In this document: in pieces, positions 52,965 to 64,000 of the stretch
Position numbering within the stretch: position 1 is the first letter of the stretch
Layout: every line of letters starts with the position of its first letter
Source: Certhia americana
Taxonomy: Eukaryota; Chordata; Aves; Passeriformes; Certhiidae
Direction of reading: 5' to 3'
DNA length: 64,000 nt
Assembly (NCBI GenBank): GCA_018697195.1
Contig: CM031859.1
Location: forward strand, 60,136,635 to 60,200,634
Notes under the pieces: generated by a model
Told to the model about the DNA's origin: nothing
Seen by the model: the letters and a program-made list of their open reading frames with translations, nothing else
Database searches by the model: none
Made by a program: the position numbers and the translations under genes

Positions 52965-54621
52965 AAAAAAAGCAATCCCGCCTTGCTCCAGCCATATTTA
53001 TCTACTGTTTGTTTTCACAATGACCCATGCCTCCTCTTTTGTTTCTTTATAAGCCCTTGTCACAGCTTCATCAACCCCCTACCTATTTCCACCTGTCCTT
53101 TTTCTTTATTTGCATTTAGGTATTGTGCTTTTACCTGCACTAGACTAGAATTTATCAACTGTTAGCTTGCTTAGGGCCAGGGTCTTTCCAAGTTTTATTT
53201 TTTTAGGCTACTCTCTAGCCATGTGGTTATTCATCATGTCCCCCTGCATCTCTAAGAGCTGATCATTGCAATGAAACAGCATCCTTAATCTAAGTGTACT
53301 CTTCTTTTCAGAACAGGTTGGTGAGTAAAAAGTAAAAATGCCAAAAAATCTGGATTATTTTAATACAGTCTTCATGTCTGACTCTTTTACTAAAATGCTA
53401 ACAAAGTCTCTACCTACTTTACCTATGCAGGTGTAAGTTTTGAAAGGGTTGGTGTTTTTTCAGTAACCAGGATTTCACTGAGTAAATCCTTCACACAAAG
53501 ACAGGATTCCCTTCTAATTCCTACATCACTTCAGTGCATGCTTTTCTCTCCATCCCTTCCTGGCATTGTCCTTCAAACTTGTTTATAAAAAAATAGTTGT
53601 GGAAAAATTACACTTGTTTTTGGCCTCCACTATTTGCCTTCTCTTCTATCCAAAAATCATAATCAAACCCCTCCTAATAATTGAGAAGGTTTCTAAAATG
53701 TAGAAATACTCAAAGAAAGGCAGATACCTTTGCGAGCGCATAAATAAATTGTAATCTACAGCAATTACACACAATCAACCTCAGCTAATTATTTAGTTAT
53801 GAGCTGTTTCAAATGCCTTCTTCTCACTCTCCAGCTAAAGCAGGTGAAAACCTATGAAATTAAATACTTGCACCTTCAAAAAGCAATGTCACATCTCCTG
53901 TTGAAACATAATCAGTCACTCAAACTGCAACTCTGAACACCTGCTGAGCATTGACAATGTGGTGTAGATGTTATATTGTACAGTCTTGAAGAGTAAAGAC
54001 AATAAATCTCTCCTATGTAGGCAATAAGAAGCAATTCTCTGTCAGCAGACACAGAAGAGGAGACATGAAGATAACCTTTCCCTGTCTGTGTTGCCAAGGC
54101 TCCAAAGGCTGTAGATCCTCCAGAGCAGCCACTACAGTTATGATTCTGCATGCTGTGCTTGAAGAATAGTGACATTTCATGTGCTGCTTACAAGAGATGC
54201 AGAAATCAATGGAGAAGTATTTTACAGTTTTCCAAGGGCACACAGGGCCAGCAACACATGCTGCTATTGCATCTGCTAAAGCTTTTGCACTGCTGGCTCA
54301 CATGTTATTAGGAATTTTCCCATGTGCTTGGAATGGACTTATCCTGACACCTCTGTCAGAGGTACCTCTGCAACTCCCTCGCTTTGCTGCTGCTCAAATA
54401 ATCAGGTCAGCAAATACACACTTCAGCTTCTTGCTTTCCTGGGCTTGCAATGGTCTACTTCTCATACTGGAAAATAGCAAGAGCCAAATGGCAGCATTTT
54501 AGGCCATATGAAGTCAATCTAAGATCACCTGAATCAGGACTGATGATAGCTGATGTTTTATTTTATGTCTGAAAGATTAATTTCCTAAGTTGCTAAGCAT
54601 AGGATAGACTTTTCCAAAGCT

Positions 54622-54850
54622 GAGGTGTGAAGGGACTCCTGGAGATCCCCTAGTACAAGCTTGCTGTTCAGTCAAGGTTTAACCAGAACAATTGGACAGG
54701 CAGCATCCCATTGAATTTTGATTTTCAGTACTGATAGAGACTTCACAGCCTCTCTGGGCAACCTAATCCAGAGTTCAGGCACTTTCACAGACAAAAAGGT
54801 TTTTCTTATGTGACCTTAGCTCAGAACACCACCTGAATATTTTTCTCCCC
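54622..54850 (-). mobile_element. Old CR1 LINE fragment, minus orientation
   Basis: Diverged CR1 blocks in reversed order: AAGGGACTCCTGGAGATCCCC, AGACTTCACAGCCTCTCTGGGC, AACCTAATCCAGAGTTCAGGC and CTTTCACAGACAAAAAGGTTTTTC. The terminal 8-bp tail repeats are no longer recognisable. Confidence 0.8.
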
Positions 54851-55549
54851 CTTCCAAGGAACTCCAAAGTTGAATACACATTTGAGGGAAACTTTCTACA
54901 AAGTATGAGCAGGGAGGGTGGGCTCCCTGTCATCAATATATCATTCTGAAATTTTTAAGACAAGAATTCATACTATAGGCTGTTAACACTGAAAAAGGCT
55001 ATTTATTATCATATCTATATTCTAGCTCACAGGCAGCAGAAATTACACAAACATTACCAAGTCAACCTAGAAAGCCTACTTCACAGCAGTCACCTTTTTC
55101 TCTCTCTTTGCCAGTTTCCTGTTGTGGAAGAAGATTTATATACAATACTGATGATGCCACCTGTCTCTGAGTTTCTTGAGCAGGATGGAAATTATGGGTT
55201 TACTTTATCCATCCCTTGGTACCTTAGTTCAGTAGCTCAGTTCAGGACATCATACAATGTCTATGTTCTGCACGTCAGAAGAGGAACCAGAGCTTTCAAA
55301 TGCATATTAGCCACCAGAGGCAGCCTTGCAGCCAGCCACCAGGGTCAGTGGGATTTTTCACCAGCTTGTCCATCACATTTCCACCCTTATCCTCTAAAGA
55401 TATTTTTGCAGCATGCTTGCTAGTATCAGGACTAATGAGGAACCTTCCACCCTATCTAGCATTTTGTTTCACTAACTGTCTTTACTTCAGGGGCTTGTTG
55501 CTCATTTTATACTTAGCTACCCATTATGGTTGTAGTTACGTTTTAAGGT

Positions 55550-55594
55550 CAAACCAAACCAAAACCAAACCAAACCAAACCAAATCAAACCAAA
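55550..55594. repeat. (CAAAC)n pentanucleotide repeat
   Basis: About nine units of AACCA/CAAAC with single-base variants. Confidence 0.95.
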
Positions 55595-56479
55595 GAGGTG
55601 AGAAAAAAGTTTTCTGAAGTTTGGAAGCAAAACTCTCAGCTATGTACAGTATTACTACTAAAGATCTAACTGATATTATCTGTACACAGGTAGGGTTGTT
55701 TGTTTGAAGTTGCACTACCTGTACCAACCATATTCTCTGCACCCTAAAAGATACCTAATCATGAAGGAAGCATAGGTATAGCATGGGCTGACATGAACAT
55801 AACCAATTTCCAAACAGTACTTAAGGCAATGCTACAGGATAGGTCATGGTCAGGAAGGGACTTACAGGATTTTCTTTGATAAAACCAAGAAGCAGACATG
55901 TTGGATAAGCTGTACAGAAGAGAAATAAGAGAGCTTCCAAAGTAAGTACAAAGCATAATACTATTTGCAAAGGTTAAAGGCATCTGGGGAAGATAGGATT
56001 CTTTTCCCTGAAATTTTATATTGAAATTAAAAAAAAAGTCAGTTGAAGACAGCCTTGTCTGCACCAAAATTACTGTCTATTAATATGTATAAAATAACTC
56101 ATCATGAAAAGATTAGGGCAGACAAAGACTACTACATTTAAAGGAGCTTGATGCTAACCAGAACAACAGATGATGATACAAAGCTAAGCATGACAGTGCT
56201 ACATGTCATGTCAAATATAGCTCCTGTAAACTAACATGATAGTTAAAGGATGTTCATGTATAGTTTCCAGATGGAGGAGGGAAGAAAAATCAGAAAAAAA
56301 ACTAGCTTAAGATGATTTCTGATGACTTTTTTTTACAGGAAGGACACAATCAGCCAGTTAAGACTACAGTTAAAAGAAAATGTAGGGTCTTGCAGGAATA
56401 TTAAACCACCAAACAAAGCAATTTACCTATAGCAATCTTTACCTATATGCACAGACCTGAGAACAGATACTCTGACAGA

Positions 56480-56592
56480 ATAAATATATATTTGTATTTA
56501 TATAAACAAATTTTATATATGTTATATATCATTATAATAAATACATATTTATATATATATTTATATATATATTTATATTTAGAATAAATATA
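56480..56592. repeat. AT-rich (TATATT)n tract
   Basis: About 110 bases of TA, TATATT and ATAAATA motifs, almost free of G and C. Confidence 0.9.
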
Positions 56593-56924
56593 AGTAGAGA
56601 AAATTGCCCCAGATTTCTTCCACTTTTAATACTTCTGAAAAATGCAACTGAGGGATGGACATAACTGAAGTAAAGCACAACATACAAGTTTCTCAGTCCA
56701 AACAGCAGTTGTTTCTGACTTCATGTGCTTTCACTGTTCACTCTTGCTTTTTGGTTAAGATTAAGTTCCATACTGCTTTTCAAGTAGAGATTCCAAAAAA
56801 TTCTAACTCCAAGAGATACATTCACAGTGTGTCTTAGTAAAATCAAAATGAAAAAATATGAAAACATCTAGCAGTAAGTTAACATCTGAGATACAAAACT
56901 TCTCAGTTAAAGAGCTGTACTTAG

Positions 56925-56950
56925 CTTGTTATCAATACTTGTTATCAATA
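56925..56950. repeat. 13-bp tandem duplication
   Basis: CTTGTTATCAATA is repeated twice exactly, without a spacer. Confidence 0.85.
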
Positions 56951-59900
56951 GATATATGCTTTCATTACAGACAATTATACCTATTAAGTCTTTAAGTGGA
57001 ATTTCTTAGATTTCTGCAGCAATTGGCATACAATAATACCATTGTCAAATACATTACCTATTAAAATACGTATAAGAGAAAGTCTGACTTCCACAATCTA
57101 AGTCCAGCATTCACTCCTTAAGCAGGACAAAGTGGTCTTCAAGCATGTCAAGCACTAGAAATGGGTATTAGGTAATAATTTCTGTCTTGGAGTATTGGTA
57201 GCACTTTATTTCATATAACTGCTTTTCACTGATAAATACAAGAACTGTACCATTACCCTCATTACAAAGTAGGAATGTAAAGGGAGGGCAAGACCTACAC
57301 TAGAGCAGAAAACAGAAGTACAGAATTGAAACATTGCAGTGCCTGACCTTCTCTCAACAGGAAGAGAGACATGTTTCAAGGCTGTCCATGTTGGGGCCAA
57401 GAATCCACACTAAAGTGAAAGCAAGACTGCTGTAGTGAATTTAAAGGTGACAGCACAGGCCCGCTTTTTCATCACACCCATGCTCTTGTCAGCATAAACA
57501 CAGAGCAAGTGCTGGCCTGTGAACATACAAACTCTTCACCTTTTGCACTCCCTGGTCTGAACTAAAGCAACTGGTGTCAGTCTCCCAAAATATAATGCAG
57601 ACTATGAGATGTATCTACAGAGACACGCCATGTAACCCCAACTCTGCACAGGCTGTTTATGTTGGCAGAAAATTCCTTGACCAAAATAGGCTACAGTGAC
57701 AAAAATACTTTTAGAAGTATAACCACATCCACTTTGGTATAGAAAGGAAACAACATTGGGCAACCTAAACCAATACTGCCACAGCATCAAGAGTTCCACA
57801 AAGAGCCAGCATTCACATATGTTAGCTACCACATTTCTCCTAAATCAGTCTCAGACACAGATGATGCAAGGGGCTGGAAAATGTGGCTGTAGAAGAAGAA
57901 AACGACTTCATTATATTCTGTCACAAGTGATTTCCTTGCTGCAGAAGAAATGCTCCAGCATTGTCCATTTTCAGATTCTCCCACTATTTGGCCACTATAG
58001 GTAAAAATGCAAGATCAAACTAGAGAATGCAATTTACACTATCTTCTTTCTTTTTTCTTAACATGCTTTAGGTTGGGGACTAGGGAAAAAACAAACAAAA
58101 TAAAGCAGTTATAAAAAACATAATACTAACAGCAGCATTTTCTTAAAACTCACTATGAGAAAAGGCATTGAGAGCATTGATTTTACACTCTTCTTCACAT
58201 TCATTTCCCACACATTTCCCTTCTCCAAATACATGACACAGCAGAGCAGCATCAGTGAGCTCCAGTTCCCTTCTGGCTGCCACACAGCCCTGTACTGACT
58301 CACTTGGAACTCTTGCAGCTCGGTGAACTGCTCGGTATCAGACATTATAAAGGCAATGGCTTAAACATATTGTATAGGTATGTTAAGTCCTATTTTCTTT
58401 TTCAGAAGATACAGAACTGAAATATTATGATCTTTCCTTGCAGAACTCTATATACTTCTCTTTTTCCAATTCTTGCACATTTTTAAAATCCTCCAATGCA
58501 GTTGATTTGAGAAAGAACTTGAAATGTGACAATTTTATCAATTATCAGGAGAAACTGAGTTACACAAAGGTTTTTGTTCTTGTTGTGTTTTGATTGGTTT
58601 CTCTGTGTGGTTTTGTTTTCACACACAATAGGAAGAAAAGAACTTATTCTATAATTGGCCAGCATTTCTCTATCACATCAGAAAATATTTTTGAAACCTG
58701 GATAAAAAGTGAGGAAGCAAATGACTAAATGTCCCCCCCCACCCCTAAAGATTTCCTGTGTTTTTCCTTAAAAAACTGAATTTTTAAAGAGCTGGCAGAG
58801 GCTTGGCACCACATCTTCCATTAATATTATGAAAAAAGGTGTGTGCAAACCTTTTCATGCCATTTTCTGAAAATCACAACCCTTGATAAAACAATATGCC
58901 AAAACAAAAGTAGTAATAATGTGGTTGATGTAACATGTTGTTTAAGATTTAACTGATTCCATACTTCCTGAGTATATATAGTTTGGTTTCTGGGATAATA
59001 GCAATTTGGATAGTTATTTCATTATTTCATCTCAACTGGGTTTTTGAGGAAATATTGGTTGATTTGAAGGTTTGTTGTTCTTATTTACCAATGAAATACT
59101 ATATTCAAAATACAGCACAGAGTTTCTCCCATTTTATATTAAAAAAATAACAATTCATCTGTATCCCTGAAGGAGTAATTGACAAAATCCTTCTAAGGGT
59201 TACTTTATCTTCCTTCTTTCTTCATGCTTCCAGTTTGTCAGCAACTGAAATAGTAATTAACTTGAACTGTCATGTTTTTCGTACCATAAATAGAACTTTT
59301 AAACAACCCTGAAAAGCCCTGTTTTCTTTAGGTTACACAACATCTCAAAAAAAGCAAGTGACTGAAAACCACTGCACAATGGATTTTAATGTTTCGAGTT
59401 CTGAGAGAAAATCAGCTGCATGACATCCATGCCTATTTTTCAAGCATCAGGGTGAATGAAAAGTCAGCACTCTTCACAGGTTTTTTAAACAAGTATATGG
59501 CAGTGTTCTTTGCTTTTTCACTGCCTATGGAAGTGGTGGACTATTCCTAGTCTTACAAACTGTTTTGATGGACCATTGAGGACCCTGCAAAGAATCTGCT
59601 TTCTCAGGGGCTCAAAGAAGATGACAACAGACAAGTTTGCAGATAAGTCATCCAAAATGCCAATCCATGTGATCGCTACTTTTGAAGACAAATGTATAAA
59701 TTATTAAATAAATAAAATAAAGAAAAAGTCCTCACTGTTACTCCCTCCCTCCAAATCTCTACTGCTATAGTAGCCGTGCCATGCTGTTTCTCAGAAAGTT
59801 GCAAGAGCATATTTCTTATTATTTTAACAAGATGGCAAGAAACAGTACATGACATCTATAGATATAAATGTGGTTGTAAGGTAAGTTTAGTGTAGTTTAA

Positions 59901-61937
59901 GACTGTCAAAAGTATCTTGCTTTATGAAAATATTTCTCCTTAGTTTCAGAAGGGCTGAATTATTATGCCTTATTATGTCTAATATATTATGTTGGAGGGA
60001 GATACACTGAGAATAAGGAACCTGCCAGAAATATTGACCACGGTTTACTGCATTTAAAAGTACTTAGTGAGATGTGATCTTATTTTGGGACATACCATGC
60101 ATTATTTGGACTAAAACAACAACGTACCACTGTCAAAAAGACAGTGGAATATAACTACTGAGAAGGCTCTTTTGCAAAGAATCACATGAAGACAACACAA
60201 AAGAATAAATCCCCTACTATTAGACTTACAGTTTTGTCACTATGGGCTTTCTTGTACTGAAGTTAATTTACAGCAATTTTTCTCCCTCCATGGTTTCTCA
60301 AAAAAGTGGGGTGAAACCCATGAAACAAACCCCACATTTTCTAGACTAAAAGATGAACAGTGAACCACACTTGAAGGGAACTCCAATCTGGTTCTAATAG
60401 TTTAATAATCCTTTCCCCAGGGGAAAACTAACACTCTAAAAATATCAAAACAGAAACAATACTCCAATCCAGCTTGGGTTAAAGATTTTTCTGTTCATTA
60501 TGAATGTAGAAGATCAATTTAGGGAAGGCACCTTTTTATGACGCAAATGTTTAATAAACAGTGAAGAACATTCCCTGCTGGCTCTGCATATGCAAATATA
60601 CACTTAAGACTTCAGTATCTGCAATATGCTGTCCTCACTACTGGTGACCTGGCTGCCCTCTCCACTCCCATATCACAAGAAGCAGCTATGCAGCAAGCAA
60701 TTTCTTGAAGCTATTTCTCATGACATTCTGGAAAATTATTCAACTAATGGCTTGGTGGGCAGGTCCAATTTTTTGCCTCATTGTCTGTGTTCTGACTCCA
60801 ACTCTGTATAATATTTTGGAGAAAGTTCGCCTTCTTTGCACTGTGCCGAGTAAATATTTTGTCAGTTGTTAAGGATGAGCTACAAAGTAAGTCCCAGTAT
60901 CCAAATTCAGCAGCAAGACTTGGAACCATATTAGAACTTTTTCCAGATTGTGATTTGTAATGTATTTCAGAAGCCAGAAGAAAACCAGCCACTTGAACTA
61001 TTACGGAAAGGCTGAACGAATCCTTTTCAGAGCTGTGAAAATGTTTTTCCCCCCAGTTAAAAGAAAAAAAAAAATTAAAAAAATCATTAGGGTCAGGAGA
61101 CAGGGCTAGGTAATGAAGGGGAAAGTTTCCTTTCAGTGCTGCATGTTTCCCAAGGAAGAACTAAACTGTGACACCAAACTGTCCACGGCAAAGACACATC
61201 CATACCACCGCCTGGTGAGCAGTGAGCAAGGAAAACACTTAAAAGAGGCAGTCCTCCATCCTCCCTACGCCGTGGAACTACAGAGAAGGAGGCACAAATG
61301 AAGACTAAACTAACACTTGCTTCAGGAACATAATTATTTGATCTCTGCTGAAGCCAGGCAATTAGTAGAAGTGATGATCACCAAAACTGAATTCCACTAT
61401 TTAAGTAAACAAACATTCAGCTTATAAATTACTAAATAAAGAGAAGCAATATGATCACAACTATAGGGCTCAGCACACATCTATAACAATGTCATGGTAA
61501 CCACCTCTTGGTAATTCTAGTGTTATGTCTAACATAAAATGTCTACAGTAATAATCTGTGGGAAAAAACCCCCACAGACCTGTATACACCTGATGTTGTT
61601 TGAAGCAACTAAGAAGTAATAAATAAAAGCACCTTCCTTTCCAATAGAACAGTCCTTCTACATGAAATTTTGGATTAATATAATCTGTATCTTGAGGCTA
61701 GTATACTCTCTTATACTATTATGATTGATGCCAGAAAAATATTTTTCTGTCTGCAAGGCAAAGTACAAAACCCCTAAATTGGTGAAAAGAATGCAAAGGA
61801 TGAAGAGGGTCACAAGGACTGCAGAGATAGAGTGAGAAGACAGAATCTGAAAAAATGATGATGCATATCTAAATGTTTATCTGAGGAAATTTCTGTCACT
61901 ACCCCAGCTACACAACACTAATATAAATGGCAACCAG

Positions 61938-61990
61938 TTCCCTTCCCTTCCTCTTTCCTTTCCCTTCCTCTTTCCTTTCCCTGCTTCCTC
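61938..61990. repeat. Pyrimidine-rich CCTTT/CCCTT repeat
   Basis: An 18-bp unit (CTTCCTCTTTCCTTTCCC) repeats about 2.5 times within a pure C/T run on the plus strand. Confidence 0.9.
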
Positions 61991-63370
61991 TGCTTCTCCA
62001 TTTTTGGTGCTTTTTTTGAGGTTAAGACTTTATATGGGAGATATTAGTAGGCTTTTTATAGAGAAGAGAATACCACTTATTTAAGCAGGAACTTTTTTTG
62101 GACAGCATTTACAATCAAGCCCAGCTAATGGTTCTAGTCCCTGATTGACCTCTGCTGCTTCTGGCATGCTCAAAGCAAAGAATACCAGTCCTTCAGGAAA
62201 AGCCATAACAAAAAGCTAGTAGAAGGCCAGAATGATTTAATTTTTCTTTCAGCTACACTTTGCTATTGGCACTAGCATCCAAAATGTCTCATTGAATCAT
62301 GAGGCAATAAATTGAGACATAAATTGACAAAATCTACCGAGTTCAATTTTTAAAAGAGTGATTCTTGACTACATTTATCATTTGCACTGAGAAGAACTCC
62401 AGTTTTGTTTCTTTGGCACATTCATAAGCTACTATTCAGCTTCAGGGATATCACATGAGACAAACATAACCACTGGTTTCCCCTCCTCCAGACCAACACA
62501 TTGTCTATTTTGGTTTAGCCCAGAAGTCCTTTATGTGACATCCTCCCATTTGACTTTAGGACCTTCCTGCCACGCTCTTAGGCCAAAGGCACCTCTGTAT
62601 CATCACTGCCCTTGCCCCCATCTGCTGGGCTGGACATGTCCTCTGTGCAGCTCTTCCCTGAGCCTTGGCTGTCCTTTCCCTGCCGTGTCACAGCTCTCTC
62701 TTTCTCACTCCCCTTGCTTATGTCATCCCTGTGCTCTTCTCCCTCACTCTTTTTCCTTTTCTTTTCCTCCAGACAACTGCTCACATATCAGTTTTTATCT
62801 GATTTAAGCAGAAGTGACACAACCAGCAGAAGAAGCCAAAACCAGGTGTTTGGTTGTGCCTTGCTTTTCTGATGCATCTTGTGCATTGGTGCCAGCCTGT
62901 GACTGGAGCTCTGCAGCATGGCCAAAGTGCAACCAGCCCAGCCTCAGAGAAGCCGAGCCACTGGTCAGGCTTGGAGATGCATGATGCACAGCTCTGTCAG
63001 AGCTGGTCAGAAAGGAGCAATAGAGGACTTCTAAGGCAAGACTAGAGAAAAACAGTTCTGTGCCTCACAGCACATGCTGGTTTCTGGTATAAGAATATCT
63101 TTTTGATCAGCTTTCAAAAGCAGTCAAAACTACAGATAAAAAGGGAAATAGTAAGATTCTGAGCAGAAATTCCCTTTTTTCCCCCCCTTGTGTCCTTTTC
63201 TAGCTCAGTTTTACAACTCCACTACAGACCAGAGACCAGAAAGTTAAGAGAGACTGGAAGACCCACCTAGGCCTCATGGTACTTCAGATCAGGACACCCC
63301 TCTGGGTTCAGGGATAGAACAATGAAGAAAGAGGAAGGGACACATATCTGAAAATGCTAACCCAATTAAA

Positions 63371-63835
63371 TCACAGAATCACAGACTGGTTGGAGTTGAG
63401 AGGGACCTCTGGAAATCATGCAGTGCAATACCCCTCCTAAAGCAGATTCATGTACACCAGGTTGCACAGGATCAGGCTAGTTTTGAACATCTTCAGAGAA
63501 AGAGACTTCACAACTTCTCTGGGCAAACTGTGCAGGTGCTCTGTTACCCTCAAAGTAACTCTAACCCCCAAAGGGAAGGAGCTTTTCTCACAATCAGATG
63601 GAATTTCCTGTATTTCACTTTGTGTCTGCTGCCCCTTATTCTGTTGCTGGGCAGCACTGGCTGGTCCCATCACCTTGACATCCACCCTTAAGATATTTGT
63701 GTGCACTGATAAGATCCCCTCTCAGCTGTCTCTTCTCCAAGCTAAAAATGCCCAGCTACCTCAGCCTACTTCATAAGAGAAGTGCTCCAGACTCCTAATA
63801 AGCTTCATAGTCCTCTGATGGATCAGGGAATGAAG
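63371..63835 (-). mobile_element. CR1 LINE fragment, minus orientation, well preserved
   Basis: The plus strand begins with two reversed tail repeats (AATCACAGAATCACAG), then GGTTGGAGTTGAGAGGGACC, ACAACTTCTCTGGGCAAACTG, TGTCTGCTGCCCCTTATTCTG, CCCCTCTCAGCTGTCTCTTC and AGAAGTGCTCCAGACTCC. All are CR1 3' blocks in reversed order. It is 5'-truncated near 63835. The intact tail repeats suggest that it is younger than the copy at 54622. Confidence 0.92.
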
Positions 63836-64000
63836 TTCTAAAAATGTACTTAAATACTTTAAAAATTATAGCTCACTTATATGTACTTATCTTCAGATAA
63901 AGCCAGCAATTATTCTTAAAAACTAAGTAAAATCCAAACAAAAGTCATTGTTTCAACAGCAGCAAAAAAAAAAAAAAGAAAACAAAATAGTCACTGCTTT

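Larger units (their letters stand above)
25944..64000 (-). other. Probable AIG1 upstream intron (at least 38 kb)
   Basis: The acceptor TTTTTTTCCAG at the AIG1 exon edge shows that an intron starts here going upward. I searched by eye for the expected preceding exon (ending WLNHGM before a donor) and for the exon carrying the catalytic Thr and found neither. The simplest reading is that the rest of the window is one intron. It holds CR1 fragments, one LTR, tandem repeats and simple repeats listed separately, and no recognised gene. A small exon missed by eye cannot be excluded. Confidence 0.6.

Noticed and set aside
52695..53165. 156-codon open frame on the plus strand
   Set aside because: No domain, and it spans the palindromes. 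Chance.
26000..64000. Missing AIG1 exons encoding residues 1-133
   Set aside because: No segment matching the expected WLNHGM, YPKLLDNF or LAFPVGV blocks was found by eye on the minus strand, so none is annotated.
1..64000. CRISPR arrays, bacterial operons, tRNA or rRNA genes
   Set aside because: No direct-repeat/spacer pattern, ribosome binding sites or cloverleaf sequences were seen. The window is vertebrate noncoding DNA.

Overview
The window is vertebrate nuclear DNA, almost certainly from a bird. The evidence is intron-rich, AT-leaning, CpG-poor sequence with GT-AG exons of a vertebrate gene, several CR1 retroposons ending in the 8-bp ATTCTRTG-type tail, and a diverged copy of the long terminal repeat of a bird ERVL-type endogenous retrovirus. 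The LTR family suggests a neoavian rather than a chicken-like genome; the species cannot be named. There are no bacterial-style genes, operons, CRISPR arrays or RNA genes that I can recognise.

One gene can be identified with confidence: AIG1 (androgen-induced 1), a multipass membrane hydrolase of lipids (FAHFA hydrolase), on the minus strand. Its last three coding exons are present: 25828-25943, 16098-16261 and 13031-13068. They join in frame into 105 residues that match human AIG1 residues 134-238, including the catalytic histidine as the first codon of the first of these exons. The 3' UTR runs down to a poly(A) signal at 12449-12454. Exons for residues 1-133, which include the catalytic threonine, were not found and probably lie beyond 64000.

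Layout: 1-12430 is downstream intergenic DNA, with a relatively GC-rich patch at about 570-2250 and a plus-strand poly(A)-type signal at 2329. 12430-25943 is the 3' end of AIG1. 25944-64000 is most likely AIG1 intron, carrying four CR1 fragments, the ERVL-type LTR, a three-copy 174-bp tandem repeat beside one CR1, and several simple repeats.

The points most worth a second look are: a possible extra AIG1 cassette exon at 13910-14025 that joins in phase, encodes two hydrophobic segments and moves the last exon into another open frame; the exact 174-bp-period repeat at 41003-41530, open in one frame across three diverged units; an LTR promoter (TATA plus CRE-like site) pointing the same way as AIG1; two interlocked palindromes at 52934-52964; and two orphan exon-like segments on the AIG1 strand. 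I did not find clear evidence of a wholly new biological system.
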